Shown piece by piece: positions 15,313 to 30,300 of a DNA stretch of 64,000 bases (positions are counted from its first letter, which is position 1; each line of letters opens with the position of its first letter). The notes beneath the pieces are model-generated. The model had not been told where the DNA came from. It saw only the letters and a list, made by a program, of their open reading frames with translations, and ran no database searches. This DNA is from Isoperla grammatica (lineage: Eukaryota; Arthropoda; Insecta; Plecoptera; Perlodidae). The position numbers were made by a program, and so were the translations under genes. Where the stretch lies: the NCBI GenBank assembly GCA_945910005.1, contig OX246749.1, positions 19,873,821 to 19,937,820 on the forward strand. The letters run 5' to 3'.

Positions 15313-18300
15313 ATACTCACGGACCTTGTTGGTGACATTCTCCCGTACTACGTGCAGTAAGTATTCACGTGGCGTCACGGACCTTGTTGGTGACATTCTC
15401 CCGTACTACGTGCAGTAAGTATTCACGTGGCGTCACGGACCTTGTTGGTGACATTCTCCCGTACTACGTGCAGTAAGTATTCACGTGGCGTCACGGACCT
15501 TGTTGGTGACATTCTCCCGTACTACGTGCAGTAAGTATTCACGCGGCGTCATGGACCTTGTTGGTGACATTCTCCCGTACTACGTGCAGTAAGTATTCAC
15601 GTGGCGTCACGGACCTTGTTGGTGACATTCTCCCGTACTACGTGCAGTAAGTATTCACGCGGCGTCACGGACCTTGTTGGTGACATTCTCCCGTACTACG
15701 TGCAGTAAGTATTCACGTGGCGTCACGGACCTTGTTGGTGACATTCTCCCGTACTACTTGCAGTAAGTATTCACGCGGCGTCACGGACCTTGTTGGTGAC
15801 ATTCTCCCGTACTACGTGCAGTAAGTATTCACGTGGCGTCACGGACCTTGTTGGTGACATTCTCCCGTACTACGTGCAGTAAGTATTCACGTGGCGTCAC
15901 GGACCTTGTTGGTGACATTCTCCCGTACTACGTGCAGTAAGTATTCACGCGGCGTCACGGACCTTGTTGGTGACATTCTCCCGTACTACGTGCAGTAAGT
16001 ATTCACGCGGCGTCACGGACCTTGTTGGTGACATTCTCCCGTACTACGTGCAGTAAGTATTCACATGGCGTCACGGACCTTGTTGGTGACATTCTCCCGT
16101 ACTACGTGCAGTAAGTATTCACGTGGCGTCACGGACCTTGTTGGTGACATTCTCCCGTACTACGTGCAGTAAGTATTCACGCGGCGTCACGGACCTTGTT
16201 GGTGACATTCTCCCGTACTACGTGCAGTAAGTATTCACATGGCGTCACGGACCTTGTTGGTGACATTCTCCCGTACTACGTGCAGTAAGTATTCACGCGG
16301 CGTCACGGACCTTGTTGGTGACATTCTCCCGTACTACGTGCAGTAAGTATTCACGTGGCGTCACAGACCTTGTTGGTGACATTCTCCCGTACTACGTGCA
16401 GTAAGTATTCACATGGCGTCACGGACCTTGTTGGTGACATTCTCCCGTACTACGTGCAGTAAGTATTCACGTGGCGTCACGGACCTTGTTGGTGACATTC
16501 TCCCGTACTACGTGCAGTAAGTATTCACATGGCGTCACGGACCTTGTTGGTGACATTCTCCCGTACTACGTGCAGTAAGTATTCACACGGCGTCACGGAC
16601 CTTGTTGGTGACATTCTCCCGTACTACGTGCAGTAAGTATTCACATGGCGTCACGGACCTTGTTGGTGACATTCTCCCGTACTACGTGCAGTAAGTATTC
16701 ACATGGCGTCACGGACCTTGTTGGTGACATTCTCCCGTACTACGTGCAGTAAGTATTCACGTGGCGTCACGGACCTTGTTGGTGACATTCTCCCGTACTA
16801 CGTGCAGTAAGTATTCACGCGGCGTCACGGACCTTGTTGGTGACATTCTCCCGTACTACGTGCAGTAAGTATTCACATGGCGTCACGGACCTTGTTGGTG
16901 ACATTCTCCCGTACTACGTGCAGTAAGTATTCACGTGGCGTCACGGACCTTGTTGGTGACATTCTCCCGTACTACGTGCAGTAAGTGTTCACGTGGCGTC
17001 ACGGACCTTGTTGGTGACATTCTCCCGTACTACGTGCAGTAAGTATTCACACGGCGTCACGGACCTTGTTGGTGACATTCTCCCGTACTACGTGCAGTAA
17101 GTATTCACGCGGCGTCACGGACCTTGTTGGTGACATTCTCCCGTACTACGTGCAGTAAGTATTCACGCGGCGTCACGGACCTTGTTGGTGACATTCTCCC
17201 GTACTACGTGCAGTAAGTATTCACACGGCGTCACGGACCTTGTTGGTGACATTCTCCCGTACTACGTGCAGTAAGTATTCACATGGCGTCACGGACCTTG
17301 TTGGTGACATTCTCCCGTACTACGTGCAGTAAGTATTCACGTGGCGTCACGGACCTTGTTGGTGACATTCTCCCGTACTACGTGCAGTAAGTATTCACGC
17401 GGCGTCACGGACCTTGTTGGTGACATTCTCCCGTACTACGTGCAGTAAGTATTCACGCGGCGTCACGGACCTTGTTGCTGACATTCTCCCGTACTACGTG
17501 CAGTAAGTATTCACGTGGCGTCACGGACCTTGTTGGTGACATTCTCCCGTACTACGTGCAGTAAGTATTCACATGGCGTCACGGACCTTGTTGGTGACAT
17601 TCTCCCGTACTACGTGCAGTAAGTATTCACATGGCGTCACGGACCTTGTTGGTGACATTCTCCCGTACTACGTGCAGTAAGTATTCACGCGGCGTCACGG
17701 ACCTTGTTGGTGACATTCTCCCGTACTACGTGCAGTAAGTATTCACATGGCGTCACGGACCTTGTTGGTGACATTCTCCCGTACTACGTGCAGTAAGTAT
17801 TCACGCGGCGTCACGGACCTTGTTGGTGACATTCTCCCGTACTACGTGCAGTAAGTATTCACGTGGCGTCACGGACCTTGTTGGTGACATTCTCCCGTAC
17901 TACGTGCAGTAAGTATTCACGTGGCGTCACGGACCTTGTTGGTGACATTCTCCCGTACTACGTGCAGTAAGTATTCACGCGGCGTCACGGACCTTGTTGG
18001 TGACATTCTCCCGTACTACGTGCAGTAAGTATTCACGCGGCGTCACGGACCTTGTTGCTGACATTCTCCCGTACTACGTGCAGTAAGTATTCACGTGGCG
18101 TCACGGACCTTGTTGGTGACATTCTCCCGTACTACGTGCAGTAAGTGTTCACGTGGCGTCACGGACCTTGTTGGTGACATTCTCCCGTACTACGTGCAGT
18201 AAGTATTCACACGGCGTCACGGACCTTGTTGGTGACATTCTCCCGTACTACGTGCAGTAAGTATTCACGTGGCGTCACGGACCTTGTTGGTGACATTCTC

Positions 18301-21300
18301 CCGTACTACGTGCAGTAAGTATTCACGTGGCGTCACGGACCTTGTTGCTGACATTCTCCCGTACTACGTGCAGTAAGTATTCACGTGGCGTCACGGACCT
18401 TGTTGGTGACATTCTCCCGTACTACGTGCAGTAAGTATTCACGCGGCGTCACGGACCTTGTTGGTGACATTCTCCCGTACTACGTGCAGTAAGTATTCAC
18501 GCGGCGTCACGGACCTTGTTGGTGACATTCTCCCGTACTACGTGCAGTAAGTATTCACGCGGCGTCACGGACCTTGTTGGTGACATTCTCCCGTACTACG
18601 TGCAGTAAGTATTCACACGGCGTCACGGACCTTGTTGGTGACATTCTCCCGTACTACGTGCAGTAAGTATTCACGCGGCGTCACGGACCTTGTTGGTGAC
18701 ATTCTCCCGTACTACGTGCAGTAAGTATTCACGTGGCGTCACGGACCTTGTTGGTGACATTCTCCCGTACTACGTGCAGTAAGTATTCACGTGGCGTCAC
18801 GGACCTTGTTGGTGACATTCTCCCGTACTACGTGCAGTAAGTATTCACGCGGCGTCACAGACCTTGTTGGTGACATTCTCCCGTACTACGTGCAGTAAGT
18901 ATTCACGTGGCGTCACAGACCTTGTTGGTGACATTCTCCCGTACTACGTGCAGTAAGTATTCACGCGGCGTCACAGACCTTGTTGGTGACATTCTCCCGT
19001 ACTACGTGCAGTAAGTATTCACGTGGCGTCACGGACCTTGTTGGTGACATTCTCCCGTACTACGTGCAGTAAGTATTCACGTGGCGTCACAGACCTTGTT
19101 GGTGACATTCTCCCGTACTACGTGCAGTAAGTATTCACGTGGCGTCACGGACCTTGTTGGTGACATTCTCCCGTACTACGTGCAGTAAGTATTCACGTGG
19201 CGTCACAGACCTTGTTGGTGACATTCTCCCGTACTACGTGCAGTAAGTATTCACGCGGCGTCACGGACCTTGTTGGTGACATTCTCCCGTACTACGTGCA
19301 GTAAGTATTCACGTGGCGTCACGGACCTTGTTGGTGACATTCTCCCGTACTACGTGCAGTAAGTATTCACGCGGCGTCACGGACCTTGTTGGTGACATTC
19401 TCCCGTACTACGTGCAGTAAGTATTCACGTGGCGTCACGGACCTTGTTGGTGACATTCTCCCGTACTACGTGCAGTAAGTATTCACGCGGCGTCACGGAC
19501 CTTGTTGGTGACATTCTCCCGTACTACGTGCAGTAAGTATTCACGTGGCGTCACGGACCTTGTTGGTGACATTCTCCCGTACTACGTGCAGTTAGTATTC
19601 ATGCGGCGTCACGGACCTTGTTGGTGACATTCTCCCGTACTACGTGCAGTAAGTATTCACATGGCGTCACGGACCTTGTTGGTGACATTCTCCCGTACTA
19701 CGTGCAGTAAGTATTCACATGGCGTCACGGACCTTGTTGGTGACATTCTCCCGTACTACGTGCAGTAAGTATTCACATGGCGTCACGGACCTTGTTGGTG
19801 ACATTCTCCCGTACTACGTGCAGTAAGTATTCACGTGGCGTCACGGACCTTGTTGGTGACATTCTCCCGTACTACGTGCAGTAAGTATTCACGCGGCGTC
19901 ACGGACCTTGTTGGTGACATTCTCCCGTACTACGTGCAGTAAGTATTCACGCGGCGTCACGGACCTTGTTGGTGACATTCTCCCGTACTACGTGCAGTAA
20001 GTATTCACGCGGCGTCACGGACCTTGTTGGTGACATTCTCCCGTACTACGTGCAGTAAGTATTCACGCGGCGTCACGGACCTTGTTGGTGACATTCTCCC
20101 GTACTACGTGCAGTAAGTATTCACGCGGCGTCACGGACCTTGTTGGTGACATTCTCCCGTACTACGTGCAGTAAGTATTCACGCGGCGTCACGGACCTTG
20201 TTGGTGACATTCTCCCGTACTACGTGCAGTAAGTATTCACGTGGCGTCACGGACCTTGTTGGTGACATTCTCCCGTACTACGTGCAGTTAGTATTCACGC
20301 GGCGTCACGGACCTTGTTGGTGACATTCTCCCGTACTACGTGCAGTAAGTATTCACGCGGCGTCACGGACCTTGTTGGTGACATTCTCCCGTACTACGTG
20401 CAGTAAGTATTCACATGGCGTCACGGACCTTGTTGGTGACATTCTCCCGTACTACGTGCAGTAAGTATTCACGTGGCGTCACGGACCTTGTTGGTGACAT
20501 TCTCCCGTACTACGTGCAGTAAGTATTCACGTGGCGTCACGGACCTTGTTGGTGACATTCTCCCGTACTACGTGCAGTAAGTATTCACGCGGCGTCACGG
20601 ACCTTGTTGGTGACATTCTCCCGTACTACGTGCAGTAAGTATTCACGTGGCGTCACGGACCTTGTTGGTGACATTCTCCCGTACTACATGCAGTAAGTAT
20701 TCACGCGGCGTCACGGACCTTGTTGGTGACATTCTCCCGTACTACGTGCAGTAAGTATTCACATGGCGTCACGGACCTTGTTGGTGACATTCTCCCGTAC
20801 TACGTGCAGTAAGTATTCACATGGCGTCACGGACCTTGTTGGTGACATTCTCCCGTACTACGTGCAGTAAGTATTCACGCGGCGTCACGGACCTTGTTGG
20901 TGACATTCTCCCGTACTACATGCAGTAAGTATTCACGCGGCGTCACGGACCTTGTTGGTGACATTCTCCCGTACTACGTGCAGTAAGTATTCACGCGGCG
21001 TCACGGACCTTGTTGGTGACATTCTCCCGTACTACGTGCAGTAAGTATTCACATGTCGTCACGGACCTTGTTGGTGACATTCTCCCGTACTACGTGCAGT
21101 AAGTATTCACGCGGCGTCACGGACCTTGTTGGTGACATTCTCCCGTACTACGTGCAGTAAGTATTCACATGGCGTCACGGACCTTGTTGGTGACATTCTC
21201 CCGTACTACGTGCAGTAAGTATTCACGTGGCGTCACGGACCTTGTTGGTGACATTCTCCCGTACTACGTGCAGTAAGTGTTCACGCGGCGTCACGGACCT

Positions 21301-24300
21301 TGTTGGTGACATTCTCCCGTACTACGTGCAGTAAGTATTCACGCGGCGTCACGGACCTTGTTGGTGACATTCTCCCGTACTACGTGCAGTAAGTATTCAC
21401 ACGGCGTCACGGACCTTGTTGGTGACATTCTCCCGTACTACGTGCAGTAAGTATTCACATGGCGTCACGGACCTTGTTGGTGACATTCTCCCGTACTACG
21501 TGCAGTAAGTATTCACGTGGCGTCACGGACCTTGTTGGTGACATTCTCCCGTACTACATGCAGTAAGTATTCACGCGGCGTCACGGACCTTGTTGGTGAC
21601 ATTCTCCCGTACTACGTGCAGTAAGTATTCACGTGGCGTCACGGACCTTGTTGGTGACATTCTCCCGTACTACGTGCAGTAAGTATTCACGTGGCGTCAC
21701 GGACCTTGTTGGTGACATTCTCCCGTACTACGTGCAGTAAGTATTCACGCGGCGTCACAGACCTTGTTGGTGACATTCTCCCGTACTACGTGCAGTAAGT
21801 ATTCACGCGGCGTCACAGACCTTGTTGGTGACATTCTCCCGTACTACGTGCAGTAAGTATTCACGCGGCGTCACAGACCTTGTTGGTGACATTCTCCCGT
21901 ACTACGTGCAGTAAGTATTCACGTGGCGTCACGGACCTTGTTGGTGACATTCTCCCGTACTACGTGCAGTAAGTATTCACGTGGCGTCACAGACCTTGTT
22001 GGTGACATTCTCCCGTACTACGTGCAGTAAGTATTCACGTGGCGTCACGGACCTTGTTGGTGACATTCTCCCGTACTACGTGCAGTAAGTATTCACGTGG
22101 CGTCACAGACCTTGTTGGTGACATTCTCCCGTACTACGTGCAGTAAGTATTCACGCGGCGTCACGGACCTTGTTGGTGACATTCTCCCGTACTACGTGCA
22201 GTAAGTATTCACGTGGCGTCACGGACCTTGTTGGTGACATTCTCCCGTACTACGTGCAGTAAGTATTCACGCGGCGTCACGGACCTTGTTGGTGACATTC
22301 TCCCGTACTACGTGCAGTAAGTATTCACGTGGCGTCACGGACCTTGTTGGTGACATTCTCCCGTACTACGTGCAGTAAGTATTCACGCGGCGTCACGGAC
22401 CTTGTTGGTGACATTCTCCCGTACTACGTGCAGTAAGTATTCACGTGGCGTCACGGACCTTGTTGGTGACATTCTCCCGTACTACGTGCAGTAAGTATTC
22501 ACGTGGCGTCACGGACCTTGTTGGTGACATTCTCCCGTACTACGTGCAGTAAGTATTCACGTGGCGTCACGGACCTTGTTGGTGACATTCTCCCGTACTA
22601 CGTGCAGTAAGTATTCACGCGGCGTCACGGACCTTGTTGGTGACATTCTCCCGTACTACGTGCAGTAAGTATTCACGTGGCGTCACGGACCTTGTTGGTG
22701 ACATTCTCCCGTACTACGTGCAGTAAGTATTCACGCGGCGTCACGGACCTTGTTGGTGACATTCTCCCGTACTACGTGCAGTAAGTGTCACATGGCGTCA
22801 CGGACCTTGTTGGTGACATTCTCCCGTACTACGTGCAGTAAGTATTCACGTGGCGTCACGGACCTTGTTGGTGACATTCTCCCGTACTACGTGCAGTAAG
22901 TATTCACGTGGCGTCACGGACCTTGTTGGTGACATTCTCCCGTACTACGTGCAGTAAGTATTCACGTGGCGTCACGGACCTTGTTGGTGACATTCTCCCG
23001 TACTACGTGCAGTAAGTATTCACGTGGCGTCACGGACCTTGTTGGTGACATTCTCCCGTACTACGTGCAGTAAGTATTCACGTGGCGTCACGGACCTTGT
23101 TGGTGACATTCTCCCGTACTACGTGCAGTAAGTATTCACGTGGCGTCACGGACCTTGTTGGTGACATTCTCCCGTACTACGTGCAGTAAGTGTCACATGG
23201 CGTCACGGACCTTGTTGGTGACATTCTCCCGTACTACGTGCAGTAAGTATTCACGCGGCGTCACGGACCTTGTTGGTGACATTCTCCCGTACTACGTGCA
23301 GTAAGTATTCACGCGGCGTCACGGACCTTGTTGGTGACATTCTCCCGTACTACGTGCAGTAAGTATTCACGCGGCGTCACGGACCTTGTTGGTGACATTC
23401 TCCCGTACTACGTGCAGTAAGTATTCACGCGGCGTCACGGACCTTGTTGGTGACATTCTCCCGTACTACGTACAGTAAGTATTCACGTGGCGTCACGGAC
23501 CTTGTTGGTGACATTCTCCCGTACTACGTGCAGTAAGTATTCACGCGGCGTCACGGACCTTGTTGGTGACATTCTCCCGTACTACGTGCAGTAAGTATTC
23601 ACGTGGCGTCACGGACCTTGTTGGTGACATTCTCCCGTACTACGTGCAGTAAGTATTCACGCGGCGTCACGGACCTTGTTGGTGACATTCTCCCGTACTA
23701 CGTGCAGTAAGTATTCACGTGGCGTCACGGACCTTGTTGGTGACATTCTCCCGTACTACGTGCAGTAAGTATTCACGCGGCGTCACGGACCTTGTTGGTG
23801 ACATTCTCCCGTACTACGTGCAGTAAGTATTCACGTGGCGTCACGGACCTTGTTGGTGACATTCTCCCGTACTACGTGCAGTAAGTATTCACGCGGCGTC
23901 ACGGACCTTGTTGGTGACATTCTCCCGTACTACGTGCAGTAAGTATTCACGTGGCGTCACGGACCTTGTTGGTGACATTCTCCCGTACTACGTGCAGTAA
24001 GTATTCACGTGGCGTCACGGACCTTGTTGGTGACATTCTCCCGTACTACGTGCAGTAAGTATTCACGCGGCGTCACGGACCTTGTTGGTGACATTCTCCC
24101 GTACTACGTGCAGTAAGTGTTCACGTGGCGTCACGGACCTTGTTGGTGACATTCTCCCGTACTACGTGCAGTAAGTATTCACGTGGCGTCACGGACCTTG
24201 TTGGTGACATTCTCCCGTACTACGTGCAGTAAGTATTCACGCGGCGTCACGGACCTTGTTGGTGACATTCTCCCGTACTACGTGCAGTAAGTATTCACGT

Positions 24301-27300
24301 GGCGTCACGGACCTTGTTGGTGACATTCTCCCGTACTACGTGCAGTAAGTATTCACGTGGCGTCACGGACCTTGTTGGTGACATTCTCCCGTACTACGTG
24401 CAGTAAGTATTCACGTGGCGTCACGGACCTTGTTGGTGACATTCTCCCGTACTACGTGCAGTAAGTATTCACATGGCGTCACGGACCTTGTTGGTGACAT
24501 TCTCCCGTACTACGTGCAGTAAGTATTCACGCGGCGTCACGGACCTTGTTGGTGACATTCTCCCGTACTACGTGCAGTAAGTATTCACATGGCGTCACGG
24601 ACCTTGTTGGTGACATTCTCCCGTACTACGTGCAGTAAGTATTCACATGGCGTCACGGACCTTGTTGGTGACATTCTCCCGTACTACGTGCAGTAAGTAT
24701 TCACGCGGCGTCACGGACCTTGTTGGTGACATTCTCCCGTACTACGTGCAGTAAGTATTCACGCGGCGTCACGGACCTTGTTGGCGACATTCTCCCGTAC
24801 TACGTGCAGTAAGTATTCACGCGGCGTCACGGACCTTGTTGGCGACATTCTCCCGTACTACGTGCAGTAAGTGTCACATGGCGTCACGGACCTTGTTGGT
24901 GACATTCTCCCGTACTACGTGCAGTAAGTATTCACGCGGCGTCACGGACCTTGTTGGTGACATTCTCCCGTACTACGTGCAGTAAGTATTCACGCGGCGT
25001 CACGGACCTTGTTGGTGACATTCTCCCGTACTACGTGCAGTAAGTGTTCACGCGGCGTCACGGACCTTGTTGGTGACATTCTCCCGTACTACGTGCAGTA
25101 AGTATTCACGTGGCGTCACGGACCTTGTTGGTGACATTCTCCCGTACTACGTGCAGTAAGTATTCACGCGGCGTCACGGACCTTGTTGGTGACATTCTCC
25201 CGTACTACGTGCAGTAAGTATTCACGCGGCGTCACGGACCTTGTTGGTGACATTCTCCCGTACTATGTGCAGTAAGTATTCACGTGGCGTCACGGACCTT
25301 GTTGGTGACATTCTCCCGTACTACGTGCAGTAAGTATTCACGTGGCGTCACGGACCTTGTTGGTGACATTCTCCCGTACTACGTGCAGTAAGTATTCACG
25401 CGGCGTCACGGACCTTGTTGGTGACATTCTCCCGTACTACGTGCAGTAAGTGTTCACGCGGCGTCACGGACCTTGTTGGTGACATTCTCCCGTACTATGT
25501 GCAGTAAGTATTCACGTGGCGTCACGGACCTTGTTGGTGACATTCTCCCGTACTACGTGCAGTAAGTATTCACGTGGCGTCACGGACCTTGTTGGTGACA
25601 TTCTCCCGTACTACGTGCAGTAAGTATTCACGCGGCGTCACGGACCTTGTTGGTGACATTCTCCCGTACTACGTGCAGTAAGTATTCACGTGGCGTCACG
25701 GACCTTGTTGGTGACATTCTCCCGTACTACATGCAGTAAGTATTCACATGGCGTCACGGACCTTGTTGGTGACATTCTCCCGTACTACGTGCAGTAAGTA
25801 TTCACATGGCGTCACGGACCTTGTTGGTGACATTCTCCCGTACTACGTGCAGTAAGTATTCACGTGGCGTCACGGACCTTGTTGGTGACATTCTCCCGTA
25901 CTACATGCAGTAAGTATTCACGTGGCGTCACGGACCTTGTTGGTGACATTCTCCCGTACTACGTGCAGTAAGTATTCACGTGGCGTCACGGACCTTGTTG
26001 GTGACATTCTCCCGTACTACATGCAGTAAGTATTCACGCGGCGTCACGGACCTTGTTGGTGACATTCTCCCGTACTACGTGCAGTAAGTATTCACGTGGC
26101 GTCACGGACCTTGTTGGTGACATTCTCCCGTACTACGTGCAGTAAGTATTCACGTGGCGTCACGGACCTTGTTGGTGACATTCTCCCGTACTACATGCAG
26201 TAAGTATTCACATGGCGTCACGGACCTTGTTGGTGACATTCTCCCGTACTACGTGCAGTAAGTATTCACGCGGCGTCACGGACCTTGTTGGTGACATTCT
26301 CCCGTACTACGTGCAGTAAGTATTCACGCGGCGTCACGGACCTTGTTGGTGACATTCTCCCGTACTACGTGCAGTAAGTATTCACGCGGCGTCACGGACC
26401 TTGTTGGTGACATTCTCCCGTACTACGTGCAGTAAGTATTCACGCGGCGTCACGGACCTTGTTGGTGACATTCTCCCGTACAACGTGCAGTAAGTGTCAC
26501 GCGGCGTCACGGACCTTGTTGGTGACATTCTCCCGTACTACGTGCAGTAAGTATTTACGCGGCGTCACGGACCTTGTTGGTGACATTCTCCCGTACTACG
26601 TGCAGTAAGTATTCACATGGCGTCACGGACCTTGTTGGAGACCATTCTCCCGTACTACGTGCAGTAAGTATTCACGCGGCGTCACGGACCTTGTTGGTGA
26701 CATTCTCCCGTACTACGTGCAGTAAGTATTCACGCGGCGTCACGGACCTTGTTGGTGACATTCTCCCGTACTACGTGCAGTAAGTATTCACGCGGCGTCA
26801 CGGACCTTGTTGGTGACATTCTCCCGTACTACGTGCAGTAAGTATTCACATGGCGTCACGGACCTTGTTGGTGACATTCTCCCGTACTACGTGCAGTAAG
26901 TATTCACGTGGCGTCACGGACCTTGTTGGTGACATTCTCCCGTACTACGTGCAGTAAGTATTCACGTGGCGTCACGGACCTTGTTGGTGACATTCTCCCG
27001 TACTACGTGCAGTAAGTATTCACGCGGCGTCACGGACCTTGTTGGTGACATTCTCCCGTACTACGTGCAGTAAGTATTCACATGGCGTCACGGACCTTGT
27101 TGGTGACATTCTCCCGTACTACGTGCAGTAAGTATTCACGCGGCGTCACGGACCTTGTTGGTGACATTCTCCCGTACTACGTGCAGTAAGTATTCACGCG
27201 GCGTCACGGACCTTGTTGGTGACATTCTCCCGTACTACGTGCAGTAAGTATTCACGCGGCGTCACGGACCTTGTTGGTGACATTCTCCCGTACTACGTGC

Positions 27301-30300
27301 AGTAAGTATTCACGTGGCGTCACGGACCTTGTTGGTGACATTCTCCCGTACTACGTGCAGTAAGTATTCACATGGCGTCACGGACCTTGTTGGTGACATT
27401 CTCCCGTACTACGTGCAGTAAGTATTCACGCGGCGTCACGGACCTTGTTGGTGACATTCTCCCGTACTACGTGCAGTAAGTATTCACGTGGCGTCACGGA
27501 CCTTGTTGGTGACATTCTCCCGTACTACGTGCAGTAAGTATTCACGTGGCGTCACGGACCTTGTTGGTGACATTCTCCCGTACTACGTGCAGTAAGTATT
27601 CACATGGCGTCACGGACCTTGTTGGTGACATTCTCCCGTACTACGTGCAGTAAGTATTCACGCGGCGTCACGGACCTTGTTGGAGACCATTCTCCCGTAC
27701 TACGTGCAGTAAGTATTCACGTGGCGTCACGGACCTTGTTGGTGACATTCTCCCGTACTACGTGCAGTAAGTATTCACGCGGCGTCACGGACCTTGTTGG
27801 TGACATTCTCCCGTACTACGTGCAGTAAGTATTCACGTGGCGTCACGGACCTTGTTGGTGACATTCTCCCGTACTACGTGCAGTAAGTATTCACGCGGCG
27901 TCACGGACCTTGTTGGTGACATTCTCCCGTACTACGTGCAGTAAGTATTCACGTGGCGTCACGGACCTTGTTGGTGACATTCTCCCGTACTACGTGCAGT
28001 AAGTATTCACGCGGCGTCACGGACCTTGTTGGTGACATTCTCCCGTACTACGTGCAGTAAGTATTCACGTGGCGTCACGGACCTTGTTGGTGACATTCTC
28101 CCGTACTACGTGCAGTAAGTATTCACATGGCGTCACGGACCTTGTTGGTGACATTCTCCCGTACTACGTGCAGTAAGTATTCACGTGGCGTCACGGACCT
28201 TGTTGGTGACATTCTCCCGTACTACGTGCAGTAAGTATTCACACGGCGTCACGGACCTTGTTGGTGACATTCTCCCGTACTACGTGCAGTAAGTATTCAC
28301 GTGGCGTCACGGACCTTGTTGGTGACATTCTCCCGTACTACGTGCAGTAAGTATTCACGTGGCGTCACGGACCTTGTTGGTGACATTCTCCCGTACTACG
28401 TGCAGTAAGTATTCACGTGGCGTCACGGACCTTGTTGGTGACATTCTCCCGTACTACGTGCAGTAAGTATTCACGTGGCGTCACGGACCTTGTTGGTGAC
28501 ATTCTCCCGTACTACGTGCAGTAAGTGTTCACGTGGCGTCACGGACCTTGTTGGTGACATTCTCCCGTACTACGTGCAGTGAGTATTCACGTGGCGTCAC
28601 GGACCTTGTTGGTGACATTCTCCCGTACTACGTGCAGTAAGTGTTCACGTGGCGTCACGGACCTTGTTGGTGACATTCTCCCGTACTACGTGCAGTAAGT
28701 GTTCACGTGGCGTCACGGACCTTGTTGGTGACATTCTCCCGTACTACGTGCAGTAAGTATTCACGCGGCGTCACGGACCTTGTTGGTGACATTCTCCCGT
28801 ACTACGTGCAGTAAGTATTCACGTGGCGTCACGGACCTTGTTGGTGACATTCTCCCGTACTACGTGCAGTAAGTATTCACGTGGCGTCACGGACCTTGTT
28901 GGTGACATTCTCCCGTACTACGTGCAGTAAGTATTCACATGGCGTCACGGACCTTGTTGGTGACATTCTCCCGTACTACGTGCAGTAAGTATTCACATGG
29001 CGTCACGGACCTTGTTGGTGACATTCTCCCGTACTACGTGCAGTAAGTATTCACGTGGCGTCACGGACCTTGTTGGTGACATTCTCCCGTACTACGTGCA
29101 GTAAGTATTCACGTGGCGTCACGGACCTTGTTGGTGACATTCTCCCGTACTACTTGCAGTAAGTATTCACGTGGCGTCACGGACCTTGTTGGTGACATTC
29201 TCCCGTACTACGTGCAGTAAGTATTCACGTGGCGTCACGGACCTTGTTGGTGACATTCTCCCGTACTACGTGCAGTAAGTATTCACGTGGCGTCACGGAC
29301 CTTGTTGGTGACATTCTCCCGTACTACGTGCAGTAAGTATTCACGCGGCGTCACGGACCTTGTTGGTGACATTCTCCCGTACTACGTGCAGTAAGTATTC
29401 ACGTGGCGTCACGGACCTTGTTGGTGACATTCTCCCGTACTACGTGCAGTAAGTATTCACGTGGCGTCACGGACCTTGTTGGTGACATTCTCCCGTACTA
29501 CTTGCAGTAAGTATTCACGTGGCGTCACGGACCTTGTTGGTGACATTCTCCCGTACTACGTGCAGTAAGTATTCACGCGGCGTCACGGACCTTGTTGGTG
29601 ACATTCTCCCGTACTACGTGCAGTAAGTATTCACGCGGCGTCACGGACCTTGTTGGTGACATTCTCCCGTACTACGTGCAGTAAGTATTCACGTGGCGTC
29701 ACGGACCTTGTTGGTGACATTCTCCCGTACTACGTGCAGTAAGTATTCACGTGGCGTCACGGACCTTGTTGGTGACATTCTCCCGTACTACGTGCAGTAA
29801 GTATTCACGCGGCGTCACGGACCTTGTTGGTGACATTCTCCCGTACTACGTGCAGTAAGTATTCACGTGGCGTCACGGACCTTGTTGGTGACATTCTCCC
29901 GTACTACGTGCAGTAAGTATTCACGCGGCGTCACGGACCTTGTTGGTGACATTCTCCCGTACTACGTGCAGTAAGTATTCACGCGGCGTCACGGACCTTG
30001 TTGGTGACATTCTCCCGTACTACGTGCAGTAAGTATTCACGTGGCGTCACGGACCTTGTTGGTGACATTCTCCCGTACTACGTGCAGTAAGTATTCACGT
30101 GGCGTCACGGACCTTGTTGGTGACATTCTCCCGTACTACGTGCAGTAAGTATTCACGTGGCGTCACGGACCTTGTTGGTGACATTCTCCCGTACTACGTG
30201 CAGTAAGTATTCACGTGGCGTCACGGACCTTGTTGGTGACATTCTCCCGTACTACGTGCAGTAAGTGTCACATGGCGTCACGGACCTTGTTGGTGACATT

